The position numbers and the translations under genes are program-made. DNA of 64,000 nucleotides. Origin: Halorubrum lacusprofundi ATCC 49239 (GTDB lineage Archaea; Halobacteriota; Halobacteria; Halobacteriales; Haloferacaceae). Shown piece after piece: positions 35,080 through 43,874 of the stretch; position 1 is the first letter of the stretch, and every line of letters starts with the position of its first letter. Under the pieces are notes generated by a model. That model had not been told where the DNA came from. It saw only the letters and a program-made list of their open reading frames with translations, and ran no database searches. The stretch covers positions 248,001-312,000 of the forward strand of contig NC_012030.1 of assembly GCF_000022205.1 (NCBI RefSeq). Direction: 5' to 3'.

Positions 35080-36918
35080 ATGGCAATCGATGACACAGGG
35101 GGAGGCAATGAACAGGCTGATTCCGGGGGTGGAGTTGGTAGGGATCCGGCCACTACTGTCGGGGACTACTCCTGGAGTGATTTTCGCCGTGAAGAACACG
35201 ATGGGGGACAGTTCGACCGGACGGCGTATCTCGGCTTCGACCCGAGAGACCTCCCTCGGAAGCTCGAAGCCGGCGCGAGCGCCGGCAAGACACTTCAAGA
35301 ACAGTTCGAGGAGTTCTGTGACCCTGAACGCACCCCTGTCGTAAAGGACACGTACTCCTGGGAACACTTCAAACGGGAGTACTACTACGACAAGAACGGG
35401 AACGCGCCTCGGTCGAGCGACGGGGAAAAAGAACCGTTCGAAGCAGCACAGTATCTCGGCTTCGACCCCGACGAAACCGATGACCGATTAAGCCACGCCC
35501 AGTCGATCACGTCAGACCTCGAGAATCTCGTTGACGAACGGACAGTCAACGTCGCCGAGGAACTCGACGAGGACGCATTCTTCTCGGACCGTTACGGCAA
35601 CACGACAGTCGTCAATCGGTACGATCTCGAAAAGTCTGTTCCGTTGGAGAAGAAGACCCACTTCGTCGAAGAGAACCGCTACTGGGTGAACAAGCCCTAC
35701 GCCTGTGTCATCATCTTTCACTCCCGAAAAGAAAATGAGCGCAAATACTACGTTATCGAACCGCACCTCAACGACATCGAGAACGAACTGAAGGATTTCC
35801 TCTCCCGGAAGCTCAAAACCGCTATCAAATACTCCGAAGACGACGTCATCGTCCAGGGCGACGAGAACGACCGCGCAGAGGTCATTCAGCGCGAGGCCGA
35901 ACGGCTTTTGCAGCGCTATGGACTCTACGACGGGACGATAACAGACGACACTGGGTCCGCCGAGAGCGGCGGCATGATGGGCTCGCTCAAGGAGATGCTC
36001 GGAATGGACGATGTCCAACCGGAGGTCGAAGAGAGCGGAGTCGACGGTATCGAAGTCCGTCCCGAACCGATTATACTCGAAGAGGACCCCGACACACTCA
36101 CCGAGTACCAGGTCGAGAAACTCCTCTATCTGCTCAAGCGAAACTTCATCGGTTACGCCAACATCGACCCGGTCAAACACGATATCAACGTCGAGGACAT
36201 CTCCTGTGACGGGTACAACAGCCGCGTGTTCGTCTACCATACAGACTACGAACAGATAATTTCGAACGTCACGCACGGCGAGAAGGATCTGGACGACTTT
36301 GTCGTCAAACTCGCGCAACGCTCCGGCAAGGGCATTTCGAAACGCCAGCCGCAGGTAGACGCGACGCTCCCGGACGGATCGCGTGCCCAGCTCACACTCG
36401 GCCGGGAAGTCTCCGACCACGGGACTAATTACACCATCCGTCAGTTCAAGGACGTTCCCTTCACCCCAATCGACCTCATCAACTGGAACACGTTCAATCT
36501 CGACGAGATGGCTTTCCTCTGGCTCTGTATCGAGAACCACAAGTCGCTCATCTTCGCCGGCGGGACGGCGTCCGGGAAGACGACCAGCCTGAACGCTATC
36601 TCTCTGTTCATACCTTCGAACGCTAAAATCGTCTCAATCGAGGACACCCGCGAGGTCGAACTGCCCCAGCGAAACTGGGTCGCCAGCGTCACTCGTCCCT
36701 CCTTCGGACAGGATGACACCGGCGACGTCGACGAGTTCGACCTGCTGGAGGCTGCACTCCGTCAGCGGCCCGACTATATTGTCATGGGTGAGATTCGGGG
36801 TGAGGAGGGTCGAACGCTGTTCCAGGTCATGTCGACTGGACACACTACTTACACCACGTTCCACGCCGACTCCGTGGGCGAGGTCATCAAGCGGTTTACG
36901 ACTGAACGGCTCTGTTGA
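35080..36918 (+). pseudogene. type IV pilus/secretion ATPase, 3' truncated by IS
   Basis: 612 codons of a PilB/TadA-like secretion ATPase. The N-terminal part repeats a short motif twice (DYSWSDFRREEHD...YLGFDP and TYSWEHFKREYYY...YLGFDP). The ATPase core has Walker A FAGGTASGKTT, Asp box and Walker B region (PDYIVMGEIRGEEGRTLF) and the His box GHTTYTTFHADS. The frame then enters the IS terminal repeat and stops within it. The C-terminal part and the membrane platform gene that usually follows are missing, so the system is broken here. Confidence 0.88.
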
Positions 36919-36959
36919 AATCCTTGAAGATTTACATGTTTGTCGTGTAATTCCATGAG

Positions 36960-37781
36960 ATGAAGACCCTCCCGAAGTCGCAGATTCTCCGTTTTACTGA
37001 GAAGGCGATCCACCTAGCACGCCGAGCAGTCTCTCGATACTCCTCGAAGTTTTCTAAACACCGCTATACACTCCCGCAGCACGTTGTTCTACTGTGTCTC
37101 AAAGTTCGGAAGAACACGACCTATCGTGGTCTGCTTGACGAACTGATCGAGATGCCACGCATTCGTCAAGCTCTTGGATTAACTGAACTACCTACGCCAT
37201 CAACGCTCTGTAAGGCGTTCAATCGGCTTGATATGGCTGTATGGCGTGTTGTATTGACTCTCTCAGCGACGCTACTTCCGACGAGTGGAATCGTTGGAGT
37301 TGATGCGTCAGGGTTCGACCGCAGTCACGCCTCAAAACATTACACGAAACGGGCTGAACTCACGATTCAGCAGCTCAAAGTGACGCTGTTGGTAGATACG
37401 AAAGTGAACGCAATTCTCGATCTGCACGTGACGACGACACGAAAACACGATAGTCAGATCGCTCCATCGTTGATCAAACGCAACCCCGAGACCATCGACA
37501 TTCTGCTCGGTGACAAAGGCTACGACGACCAGAAGATCAGACGACTTGCCCGTCACCACGAGGTTCGGCCACTGATTAAGCATCGTGAGTTCACATCTCT
37601 CCACAAGGCATGGAACGCACGCTTAGACGCTGATCTCTACGGACAGAGAAGTCAATCAGAGACGGTCAACTCAACGCTCAAACGAAAGTACGGTGCCTTC
37701 GTTCGCTCCCGACAATGGTGGAAACAGTTCCGTGAACTCGTTCTTAGATGTCTTGTCCACAATATCGACCGAGCCCTCTAA
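36960..37781 (+). CDS. IS5-family DDE transposase
   Basis: 273 residues. First Asp in SGIVGVDASGFDRS, second in IDILLGDKGYDDQKI, Glu in QRSQSETVNSTLKRKYG: the DDE pattern with the Y-DD and S-E-x-V-N-S blocks of haloarchaeal IS5-type enzymes. It starts 52 bp inside the left end. Apparently intact. Confidence 0.9.
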   Translation: MKTLPKSQILRFTEKAIHLARRAVSRYSSKFSKHRYTLPQHVVLLCLKVRKNTTYRGLLDELIEMPRIRQALGLTELPTPSTLCKAFNRLDMAVWRVVLTLSATLLPTSGIVGVDASGFDRSHASKHYTKRAELTIQQLKVTLLVDTKVNAILDLHVTTTRKHDSQIAPSLIKRNPETIDILLGDKGYDDQKIRRLARHHEVRPLIKHREFTSLHKAWNARLDADLYGQRSQSETVNSTLKRKYGAFVRSRQWWKQFRELVLRCLVHNIDRAL

Positions 37782-37840
37782 GATCAGTACAGAGCAAAGG
37801 TCCCACAATCGTTATCTCATCAGGCATTAACCCATTATGT

Positions 37841-38014
37841 ATGTCAAAAGTAATTTGGACACTTGCTGTAGCATATGGTCTCGTTGGACTCGGTCTATTC
37901 TACAGTTTAGCAGTAGATTCTAGTGAGCTATTTTTAGCCATGACTACCGTCATCTATGTTCTAATGCTTCCATTAGCATATCTAGTCTATAAAAAACGGG
38001 TTGTAAGTGAGTAA
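37841..38014 (+). CDS. small two-span membrane protein, IS passenger
   Basis: 57 residues, MSKVIWTLAVAYGLVGLGLF then SELFLAMTTVIYVLMLPLAYLVYKKR: two membrane segments, with a positive end. It lies inside the IS between transposase and right end, so it moves with it. No known family. The element at 58476 with similar ends also encloses a two-span protein of 69 residues, which argues that such passengers are real genes. Confidence 0.45.
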   Translation: MSKVIWTLAVAYGLVGLGLFYSLAVDSSELFLAMTTVIYVLMLPLAYLVYKKRVVSE

Positions 38015-38117
38015 TCGCTCAAGAAACAGCCAATTCCCACATCTACGTAGCAGCTGTGTCACTGCTAAAAGTGTTAGTTCAATAGGATTTCAACAAAGCC
38101 GAATATGTTTGTAGACG

Positions 38118-38741
38118 GTGGCTGCGCTCACGCTGGGATTGAGTTCCTCGAGTTCGTACATCGACGGGAACTGGTCGGAAGACCAACTTGACGAGGAAGA
38201 AATAACGCTGGCCGACAACGAGGAGATCCTCCATGCCTTGAGTGAGTTGACTCCGGTCTACGAGAACGACCGATCGTATTTCGTGTTGGGGAACTACGAC
38301 CGGGAGCCGATCCGACGGCTGAACTTAGTGGTCGACCGACTCAACCGCCGGCAAGACGCCTACGCCTTTCGGATGGTCGATATCCGTGGTGAATGGGACA
38401 ACAGCATCCAGAAATTCTGCCTGATCGCCGATATCGTGACGTACCTCGTTGGTGTCGCCGAGACGGAGCCAAGTGACTTCCTCGTCGAACAGGGATTGCT
38501 CGTCGGCACGACCGAGTACTTCGCGAAAACTCACGTCCTCAAGCGAGAGTATGAGGGCGAGGAGCACCCGTTTGGCTGGATGCAGGACGGTGTCTTCGAA
38601 CTATTTGACCAGGAGGAACGGCTCTATTGCTGGCAGACTGAGGAGGATCTGGTCGCCGTAACGGGTGAGCCCAGGGCAACTGTCCTCGGTTACACATCGA
38701 TAGAGGGGTGTGTGCGAGTACACCCTCAAACACATCGATAG
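38118..38741 (+). CDS. hypothetical protein, probably 5' truncated, ending in ORBs
   Basis: 207 codons, soluble and acidic (ILHALSELTPVYENDRSYFVLGNYDREPIRRLN). It follows the IS right end by 17 bp and has no good start, so the original N-terminus may be gone. The last 15 codons are read through two ORB C repeats (38692 and 38730), and the second one supplies the stop. Function not recognised; its position beside an origin suggests plasmid maintenance. Confidence 0.5.
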   Translation: MAALTLGLSSSSSYIDGNWSEDQLDEEEITLADNEEILHALSELTPVYENDRSYFVLGNYDREPIRRLNLVVDRLNRRQDAYAFRMVDIRGEWDNSIQKFCLIADIVTYLVGVAETEPSDFLVEQGLLVGTTEYFAKTHVLKREYEGEEHPFGWMQDGVFELFDQEERLYCWQTEEDLVAVTGEPRATVLGYTSIEGCVRVHPQTHR

Positions 38742-38978
38742 AGGGGTCTCTGGTAGGGGATCCGTTGGCTGAGATCGGTCCGGAATTTCGAGGATAAGTA
38801 CATCCAGAGGAGATAGCGTCCAAATTATGGCACCTCGAGCCTTCTAGACGGTTTCTACACATCGATAGAGGGGTGTCAAGATTCCTCGTTTGGATGAGAC
38901 AGGTTAGATGAGAAAAATAACAGAATCACCATTTATGGGCTGATAACAGACTGACTGTACACATCGATAGAGGGGTGT
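38692..38978 (+). repeat. ORB array C, downstream group (four direct copies)
   Basis: Copies of ACACATCGATAGAGGGGTGT at 38692, 38730 (last bases differ), 38857 and 38959, all in one direction, beyond the 3' end of orcC. The first two lie in coding sequence of the ORF ending at 38741. With the upstream copies they bracket the initiator gene on both sides. Confidence 0.88.
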
Positions 38979-39017
38979 CTGCTGGAGAGTCGTATTCCGG
39001 ACGGAGCTTTGGTCCAG

Positions 39018-40481
39018 CTACGTTTGGTTTCGGATCTGTGCTTTGACGACGGATTGAACCTCACTCTCGGAAACCATCTCGATGCGAGAGTCCTCACGGA
39101 GTGTTTCGAGAATCGTTTCAGGCCGTTCTCCGAACTGAAATTCGAGAAACATACCAGAGCTGGGGCCGTGACTCCGCCGTTCGAAATCGACAAGCGAGTA
39201 CGTCGTGAGCTCTTTCATCTTGTTAACGTACGTTTCTTGGTGATACTGATCGGCGTCGATCGCATCGGTTAGGTACTGATACACTCGGTACCCAGTCGTA
39301 CTCCGAGCCGTCCCGTCAGCCGTTTGTGAAGCGACCGCCGCTGTTGCGTACAGACAAAGTTTCTTTTGGGTGCTGATCCCACGAACCACCTCTAACACCC
39401 GGTTCTTCTCGACTTTCGCCTGTGCGGCTCGAACGTGGCCCTCGCAAACGCGAGCGTCACCTTCGCGTTCAGCAAGCTCTCCAGCGACTCGCATGAGATC
39501 GATCGCTTTGCGTGCGTCACCGTGCGTCTGCGCTGCAAACGCCGCTGCAAGCGGGATCACATCGTCGTCGACGACATCGTCGTGGAACGCGTCTTGGCGC
39601 CGTCGGAGGATCGCCTGAAGCTGGTTCGCGTCGTAATCGTCAAAGTGGACGTCTTCGGGGGTGAACGAACTAACCGCTCGACTCCCGACCGCGTCCATCA
39701 TTTTCGTGTCGTTCGAGATGGCGACGACCGAGATGTACGCGTTCAGTTCGTCGTTCGCACCGGCTCGCGAGAGCTGATACAGGAGTCGCGAGAATGCGGG
39801 GTCCTGTTTATCCCGCCGTCCAACGAGCATGTCCAACTCATCGAGGACGAACACGACCGAGTCGAAGTGCTGGTTCACGATTCGGTAGAGTTCGTCCCAC
39901 TTCTCTTTGGTCGCAACCCCGTGTTTCGGAACCTGAACGTCGACGCCGGCCTCATCCGCGGCTTGTTGAGCGAGTTCGTACACCGCAACGCCGAGCGTGT
40001 CCAAGTCCTGGCAATTCACCTCGATAGTGCCGAACCGGATATCTCGGGAGTCACAGATGCGACTGATGTTGTTACAAACCGCTTTCGTGATGAGGGATTT
40101 ACCGGTTCCAGACGGTCCATAGAGGAACAGATTCGGCGGCCGGTTGTCCCCGAGGGCAACGCGAAGCATCTTCGTGACCTCTTGAAGTTGCGCATCGCGT
40201 CCCACGATGCGGTCCTCTTCGACCACAAAATTTGGATCGAGAAGCGATCGGTCTCGGATGAGACCTTTCTGTTCGTCAAACTCAAGGAGCATGTCCTCGA
40301 TCGACTGTGAGGAGCTCTCGGCATCCCTCGCAGACGATTGGTCGGTAGCGGTCACGTGCGGCGGTGAGTCGTGTTGTGATGTATGAGATTTCGTCGCACT
40401 CGAAAGATCGGTTTGAGCCCCCGTCTCATCCTCCGGAGACCCCGATTCAGTAGAGGGGTCATCGGAGTCGTCAGTACCCAT
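39018..40481 (-). CDS. Orc1/Cdc6 replication initiator (orcC)
   Basis: 487 residues and intact. An acidic, Ser/Thr-rich N-terminal extension of about 65 residues precedes the AAA+ domain: Walker A GPSGTGKS (122-129), Walker B SVVFVLDELDML, sensor 1 SVVAISNDTKMM, sensor-2 helix HGDARKAIDLM, and the C-terminal winged helix (TGYRVYQYLTDAIDADQYHQETY). It should bind ORB C repeats, which occur on both sides of the gene, and recruit the replicative helicase. It differs clearly from orcA and orcB, so it defines a third replication system. Confidence 0.93.
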   Translation of the reverse strand: MGTDDSDDPSTESGSPEDETGAQTDLSSATKSHTSQHDSPPHVTATDQSSARDAESSSQSIEDMLLEFDEQKGLIRDRSLLDPNFVVEEDRIVGRDAQLQEVTKMLRVALGDNRPPNLFLYGPSGTGKSLITKAVCNNISRICDSRDIRFGTIEVNCQDLDTLGVAVYELAQQAADEAGVDVQVPKHGVATKEKWDELYRIVNQHFDSVVFVLDELDMLVGRRDKQDPAFSRLLYQLSRAGANDELNAYISVVAISNDTKMMDAVGSRAVSSFTPEDVHFDDYDANQLQAILRRRQDAFHDDVVDDDVIPLAAAFAAQTHGDARKAIDLMRVAGELAEREGDARVCEGHVRAAQAKVEKNRVLEVVRGISTQKKLCLYATAAVASQTADGTARSTTGYRVYQYLTDAIDADQYHQETYVNKMKELTTYSLVDFERRSHGPSSGMFLEFQFGERPETILETLREDSRIEMVSESEVQSVVKAQIRNQT

Positions 40482-40502
40482 GGAACGACCGATACAGGCT
40501 AG

Positions 40503-40537
40503 TAGTAAAAAGGTTCCCCACCCCTATCGAAGTGTGA
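40503..40537 (-). promoter_or_regulatory. orcC promoter overlapped by a degenerate ORB
   Basis: On the minus strand a TTTTACTA TATA-like box (40503-40510) lies 22-29 nt before the ATG. Directly upstream, 40519-40535 reads CACCCCTATCGAAGTGT, a degenerate form of the inverted ORB C. OrcC could bind here and control its own expression, the same arrangement as at orcB. Confidence 0.5.
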
Positions 40538-40646
40538 TCTCCCGTTTTAGAATCTCGTTCGCTTTTGTGAAGCCGGTGTCAGCAAATAAATGATGGAAAT
40601 ACGTAACCGCCGGCGATGTGTTTAGCCGACACACGGTCAAACACAC

Positions 40647-41131
40647 ACACCCCTCTATCGATGTGTTCGATGTCTTCGGTGGGTGGGGGGTGAGTCGAGC
40701 CACTCGGTCGGGTGGATCGTCGGGAGATGCCGAGAAACCACTTAGATCACGCAAGACATCGTCTGATAGAACCTCCTCGTTTCTCTGTCTTCCTCTTCTT
40801 CTTCTTCTTCTTCTTTTCTAACAACAAACAACACACACACACCCCTCTATCGATGTGTTCGATGTGTTCGTTAACGCCAAATTCTGTTGGTGTGATAGCG
40901 CCAAAATTCTACCTACATTATTCAGCGCTATTCGGCGCTATTCGACGCTATTCACCCTTAATTCACCGTATAACGTCGCCTTCTCGGCTGATACCCACGA
41001 GTACCCGACAACAAGTCGCCGTCCTCTGACTGTTGTCCGGTCGACGCCAATCGGTCGAACACATCGATAGAGGGGTGTGTGTCTCTAATTGGATCCACTG
41101 ATCTGGAGTGAACACATCGATAGAGGGGTGT
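40647..41131. repeat. origin C: two inverted and two direct ORBs around an AT-rich core
   Basis: Inverted copies at 40647-40666 and 40839-40858 and direct copies at 41059-41078 and 41112-41131 of the 20-bp ORB C motif. Between 40859 and 41058 there is an AT-richer region with short repeats (CAGCGCTATTCGGCGCTATTCG), the likely unwinding element. A CTT-repeat tract lies at about 40797-40817. This is the classical haloarchaeal origin layout, upstream of orcC. Confidence 0.88.
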
Positions 41132-41457
41132 GTCATGGAGCGAGATGTGTGGTGCCGACTGTCTCGAGTCAGTTCGTGTCACTCGATCTCCTCGGATCGC
41201 CAGTGATCTCGGCTGAAGTCGTGAGGTTCCACCTTCGATCTTGGTCTTAGGTCTATATCATAGATATTCATCTTAGATCTGCATCTCAGGCTTGTGTCTT
41301 AGCTACTGGACTCGTTGCAGGCGGCGATACCGATGATGTTGAGTTCTGTCACCGCTTCAACATCGAGTGTCTCCGGGCGGCGTGACGGCTGCAGTCTAAG
41401 CGGGCCGATGAACGACTCTGACTGTCGCGATGAACTACCCTCACTGCTGGGGAGCTT
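41132..41457. other. intergenic region with degenerate short repeats
   Basis: No gene seen. Between about 41236 and 41302 short units resembling TCTTAGRTCT recur (TTGGTCTTAGGTCT, CATCTTAGATCTGCATCTCAGG, GTGTCTTAGCT). They could be regulator sites or remains of a longer repeat. The end of the region precedes the stop of the EamA gene. Confidence 0.35.
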
Positions 41458-42399
41458 TTAGGAACTACTGCCGACGAACTGACCGTCGACGGCACGCCTG
41501 AGTACTCCCGAAACGCCGGTTGGGAGACCACTGACGAGCAGGAAACCGACGAAGATGACTCCAAACCCGACCAGTGAGACGAGCGACAGCGTCTCTCCAA
41601 GCAGGACCCAGCCCCCGACCGCCGAGACGATCGGGACGAAATAAAACAGGAGATTCGCTTGCGTCGCATCTGTCTCGTCGATGAGCGCAAAGTAAGCGAG
41701 ATACGCGATCGCTCCCGAAAAGACGCCGACGTAGAGCAGCGCTGCGAGCGCGACTGGGGGCACCGAGAGCCCGGTGACGGATTCACCGGCCGAGAGGCTG
41801 AGACCGTGCGAGAGAACGGCCGCCAGCGGGACGCCCCAGACGGTCCGCGCCGTGCTCGACATCGTCGACTCAGCGCGACGAATCACCACGGCACCGAGCG
41901 CGCTCGTCACGGCGGCGCCGAACAGCAGCGGAATCCCGATCCCGCCACCAAGCAGCGCCGTCGAATCGGGATTCGCGACCAGCCCGACGCCGAGCAGCCC
42001 CAGCACCATCCCCGCCGAGCCGCGAACCGAAAGCCGATCTTCCGAAAGCAAGACGGCGGCGAACACCGGCGTCAGAATCGGGTTCAGGCTGAAGACGACC
42101 GCGGCCACACCGCTGGTCACGTCCTGTTGACCGACGAACAACAGCGCGTTCGTTAGCCCGATGACGAGCACGCCCGTTGCGAGGATGCCGATGATGTCGC
42201 CGACGGTCCGCGGCCGTAACTCCGACCGAGAAAGGCTGGTCGCTGCGAACGCCGCCAGGACGACCGCTCCGATGTCGAAGCGAACGGCGACGAAAAACAG
42301 CGGCGGAAAGTACGCCAATCCGGCCTTCGCTGCGATGAAGGTCCCACCGAACAGAACCGCCGAAACGAGAAACAACGCGCCGGTTCGCTGCGAGAACAC
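41458..42399 (-). CDS. EamA/DMT-family transporter
   Basis: 313 residues, about ten membrane spans in two EamA repeats: the first begins LFLVSAVLFGGTFIAAKAGL and the second LALLYVGVFSGAIAYLAYFALI, with LLGETLSLVSLVGFGVIFVGFLL near the end. Drug/metabolite transporters of this type usually export amino acids or metabolites. Substrate unknown; monocistronic. Confidence 0.88.
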   Translation of the reverse strand: MFSQRTGALFLVSAVLFGGTFIAAKAGLAYFPPLFFVAVRFDIGAVVLAAFAATSLSRSELRPRTVGDIIGILATGVLVIGLTNALLFVGQQDVTSGVAAVVFSLNPILTPVFAAVLLSEDRLSVRGSAGMVLGLLGVGLVANPDSTALLGGGIGIPLLFGAAVTSALGAVVIRRAESTMSSTARTVWGVPLAAVLSHGLSLSAGESVTGLSVPPVALAALLYVGVFSGAIAYLAYFALIDETDATQANLLFYFVPIVSAVGGWVLLGETLSLVSLVGFGVIFVGFLLVSGLPTGVSGVLRRAVDGQFVGSSS

Positions 42400-42544
42400 G
42401 CTACGGCAACACCTCAGAAACAGATCCGACCGCTTGCGTGATTCTCTCCGAAATAGCAGACATATATTCGCATAGTTCCCGAAGACGGATAACGGAATTC
42501 GTAAAATATTCCGTGGAGAGAAACAGACGTATGCGGTGAGACAC

Positions 42545-42629
42545 GATCACGGTATGAAATCGATCACGGTATGAAATCGATCACGGTATGAAATCGATCA
42601 CGGTATGAAATCGATCACGGCGTGAAATT
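42545..42629. repeat. 17-bp tandem repeat, five units
   Basis: GATCACGGTATGAAATC repeated four times exactly, plus a fifth variant (GATCACGGCGTGAAATT), with no spacers. It lies 73 bp upstream of a truncated regulator gene. It may be an operator array or a slippage-prone minisatellite. Confidence 0.9.
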
Positions 42630-42701
42630 CCGTACCGAAACAATTCTTTAACGAAACGAAGGAACGAAGCGGGTTTATCAGGGCGGCCACTCCATCCTCG
42701 C

Positions 42702-42896
42702 ATGGAGGCCCCGCTTGAGGAGATTGAGTTTCTCGCCCGGTCGCAGAACCGGGTCGCGGTGTTGCGACTGCTGGCCACCGAGTCACACACACGCCGGAGC
42801 CTCGCTGCGGCCACTGGGGCCTCGCAGGCGACGCTGGGGCGGATCCTTGAGGACTTCACCGGACTCTCGGTCACGTCTCCGGGTGGGCCAAAATAG
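42702..42896 (+). pseudogene. truncated winged-helix regulator
   Basis: 64 codons: LEEIEFLARSQNRVAVLRLL and TRRSLAAATGASQATLGRILEDF match the N-terminal helix-turn-helix of a common haloarchaeal regulator family. After residue 52 the family pattern is lost and the frame soon stops. The wing and sensor domain are missing, so it is probably a broken gene. Confidence 0.6.
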
Positions 42897-42940
42897 CGCT
42901 TCTGGAAGGAATACCGCCCGAGCCTCCGACCCACTTATAA

Positions 42941-43354
42941 ATGAAAACTGCCATTACGTCGGAGAACGAACATGCAGACGGGCAGATGACAACAAATCCA
43001 GCCGACAATCAACTCGTCACGATCGTCCTTCTCGTCCTCGCGACCGTGATCGCCGTGCCGATACTGTTCATGAGCTTCGGCATGCTCGGCTCCGGTCCGA
43101 TGATGGGTGGAATGTGGGGTTCTCAGGCGTGGGGCGGTGGAACAGCGCCGTGGTGGATGCTCGCCGCCGGACTGGCGGTGCAGCTGTTGTTCCTCGTTGC
43201 CGCCGTCGCCGCCGTTTACCTGCTCTACCGTGCGATCACAGGAACCGGCGACGCAGATCGAGCCCTTGAGGAACTCCGACTCGCATATGCCCGGGGTGAC
43301 ATCACTGATGAGGAGTACGAACAGCGCAAAGACGCTCTCGAACGAGATTCCTGA
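42941..43354 (+). CDS. small membrane protein with SHOCT domain
   Basis: 137 residues (or 122 from the ATG at 42986). Two membrane spans, NQLVTIVLLVLATVIAVPILFMSFGML and WMLAAGLAVQLLFLVAAVAAVYLLY, with a Met/Gly/Trp-rich loop, then a C-terminal SHOCT motif (ALEELRLAYARGDITDEEYEQRKDAL). SHOCT is a short helical oligomerisation module. Function unknown; such proteins often sit near metal-related genes. Confidence 0.75.
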   Translation: MKTAITSENEHADGQMTTNPADNQLVTIVLLVLATVIAVPILFMSFGMLGSGPMMGGMWGSQAWGGGTAPWWMLAAGLAVQLLFLVAAVAAVYLLYRAITGTGDADRALEELRLAYARGDITDEEYEQRKDALERDS

Positions 43355-43413
43355 CTGTTGTCTCTCCCCCGCGCCGCAGCTCACCGATTCCCGCGATGAA
43401 ACCGCGTGGGGCG

Positions 43414-43803
43414 TCAGTTGTCTCGGATGATCATGACTTTGACCCGGTTCACGCCGTCGAAGTTACGGAGTCGGTACGTTAATTCTCGAACGCGCTCGCC
43501 GCCTCCCTGACAGTATACGGATTCGAGACACCATTCTCCCTGGTGCGTGTGACTCGTGTTGAGAATCACGTCCTGGTACTCGTGCTGGACGCCGTGGAGC
43601 TCCCCGATCACCTCGTGATGACGATAGTCGAAGGCAACGAGCGCGACAACGTCTGCAGTGAGCTCTTCAAGCCGTGAATGGGACTCGATATACTCCTGCA
43701 TTGCTTCGCGAACTGCCCGCGACCGATTGTCGAGTCCCTGGTCTTGCCACACCTGATCGAACTCTTCGACGGTCGGATCTGGAATACTGAAACTTGTTCG
43801 CAT
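43414..43803 (-). CDS. NikR-like CopG/RHH metal-responsive regulator
   Basis: 129 residues from MRTSFSIPD (an ATG at 43827 is also possible). The ribbon-helix-helix N-terminus TSFSIPDPTVEEFDQVWQDQGLDNRSRAVREAMQEYI is followed by an ACT-like domain with His74 in VQHEYQDVILNTSHTHQGEWCLE, His85, His87 and Cys92. The His-x10-His-x-His-...-Cys pattern is that of NikR nickel sites, with one residue less before the Cys. The long upstream open frame is a shadow of the MFS gene. It lies 71 bp downstream of that gene on the same strand. Confidence 0.82.
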   Translation of the reverse strand: MRTSFSIPDPTVEEFDQVWQDQGLDNRSRAVREAMQEYIESHSRLEELTADVVALVAFDYRHHEVIGELHGVQHEYQDVILNTSHTHQGEWCLESVYCQGGGERVRELTYRLRNFDGVNRVKVMIIRDN

Positions 43804-43874
43804 CCGTGTGCATTCGTGGGGGCTCATACAAGAGTTGCGAGTGTGCGCTCTCTCGGATTGAGGGGTACCGATCG

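Larger units (their letters stand above)
36908..38100 (+). mobile_element. IS5-like insertion sequence with a small membrane-protein passenger
   Basis: 1193 bp between inverted repeats GGCTCTGTTGAAATCCT and the complement of GGCTTTGTTGAAATCCT. It carries a transposase and, after it, a short membrane-protein ORF. There is no clear target duplication, and the broken gene on the left is not continued on the right, so DNA was lost at the insertion. Similar ends occur at 58476-58937 and, singly, at 3483. Confidence 0.85.

Noticed and set aside
35512-36540. Minus-strand 342-codon ORF opposite the pilus ATPase gene
   Set aside because: Antisense shadow of a strongly conserved ATPase; valine/leucine/aspartate-rich mirror composition.
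39435-40310. Plus-strand 291-codon ORF opposite orcC
   Set aside because: Lies wholly antisense to a clear Orc1/Cdc6 gene and has shadow composition (valine and arginine-rich).
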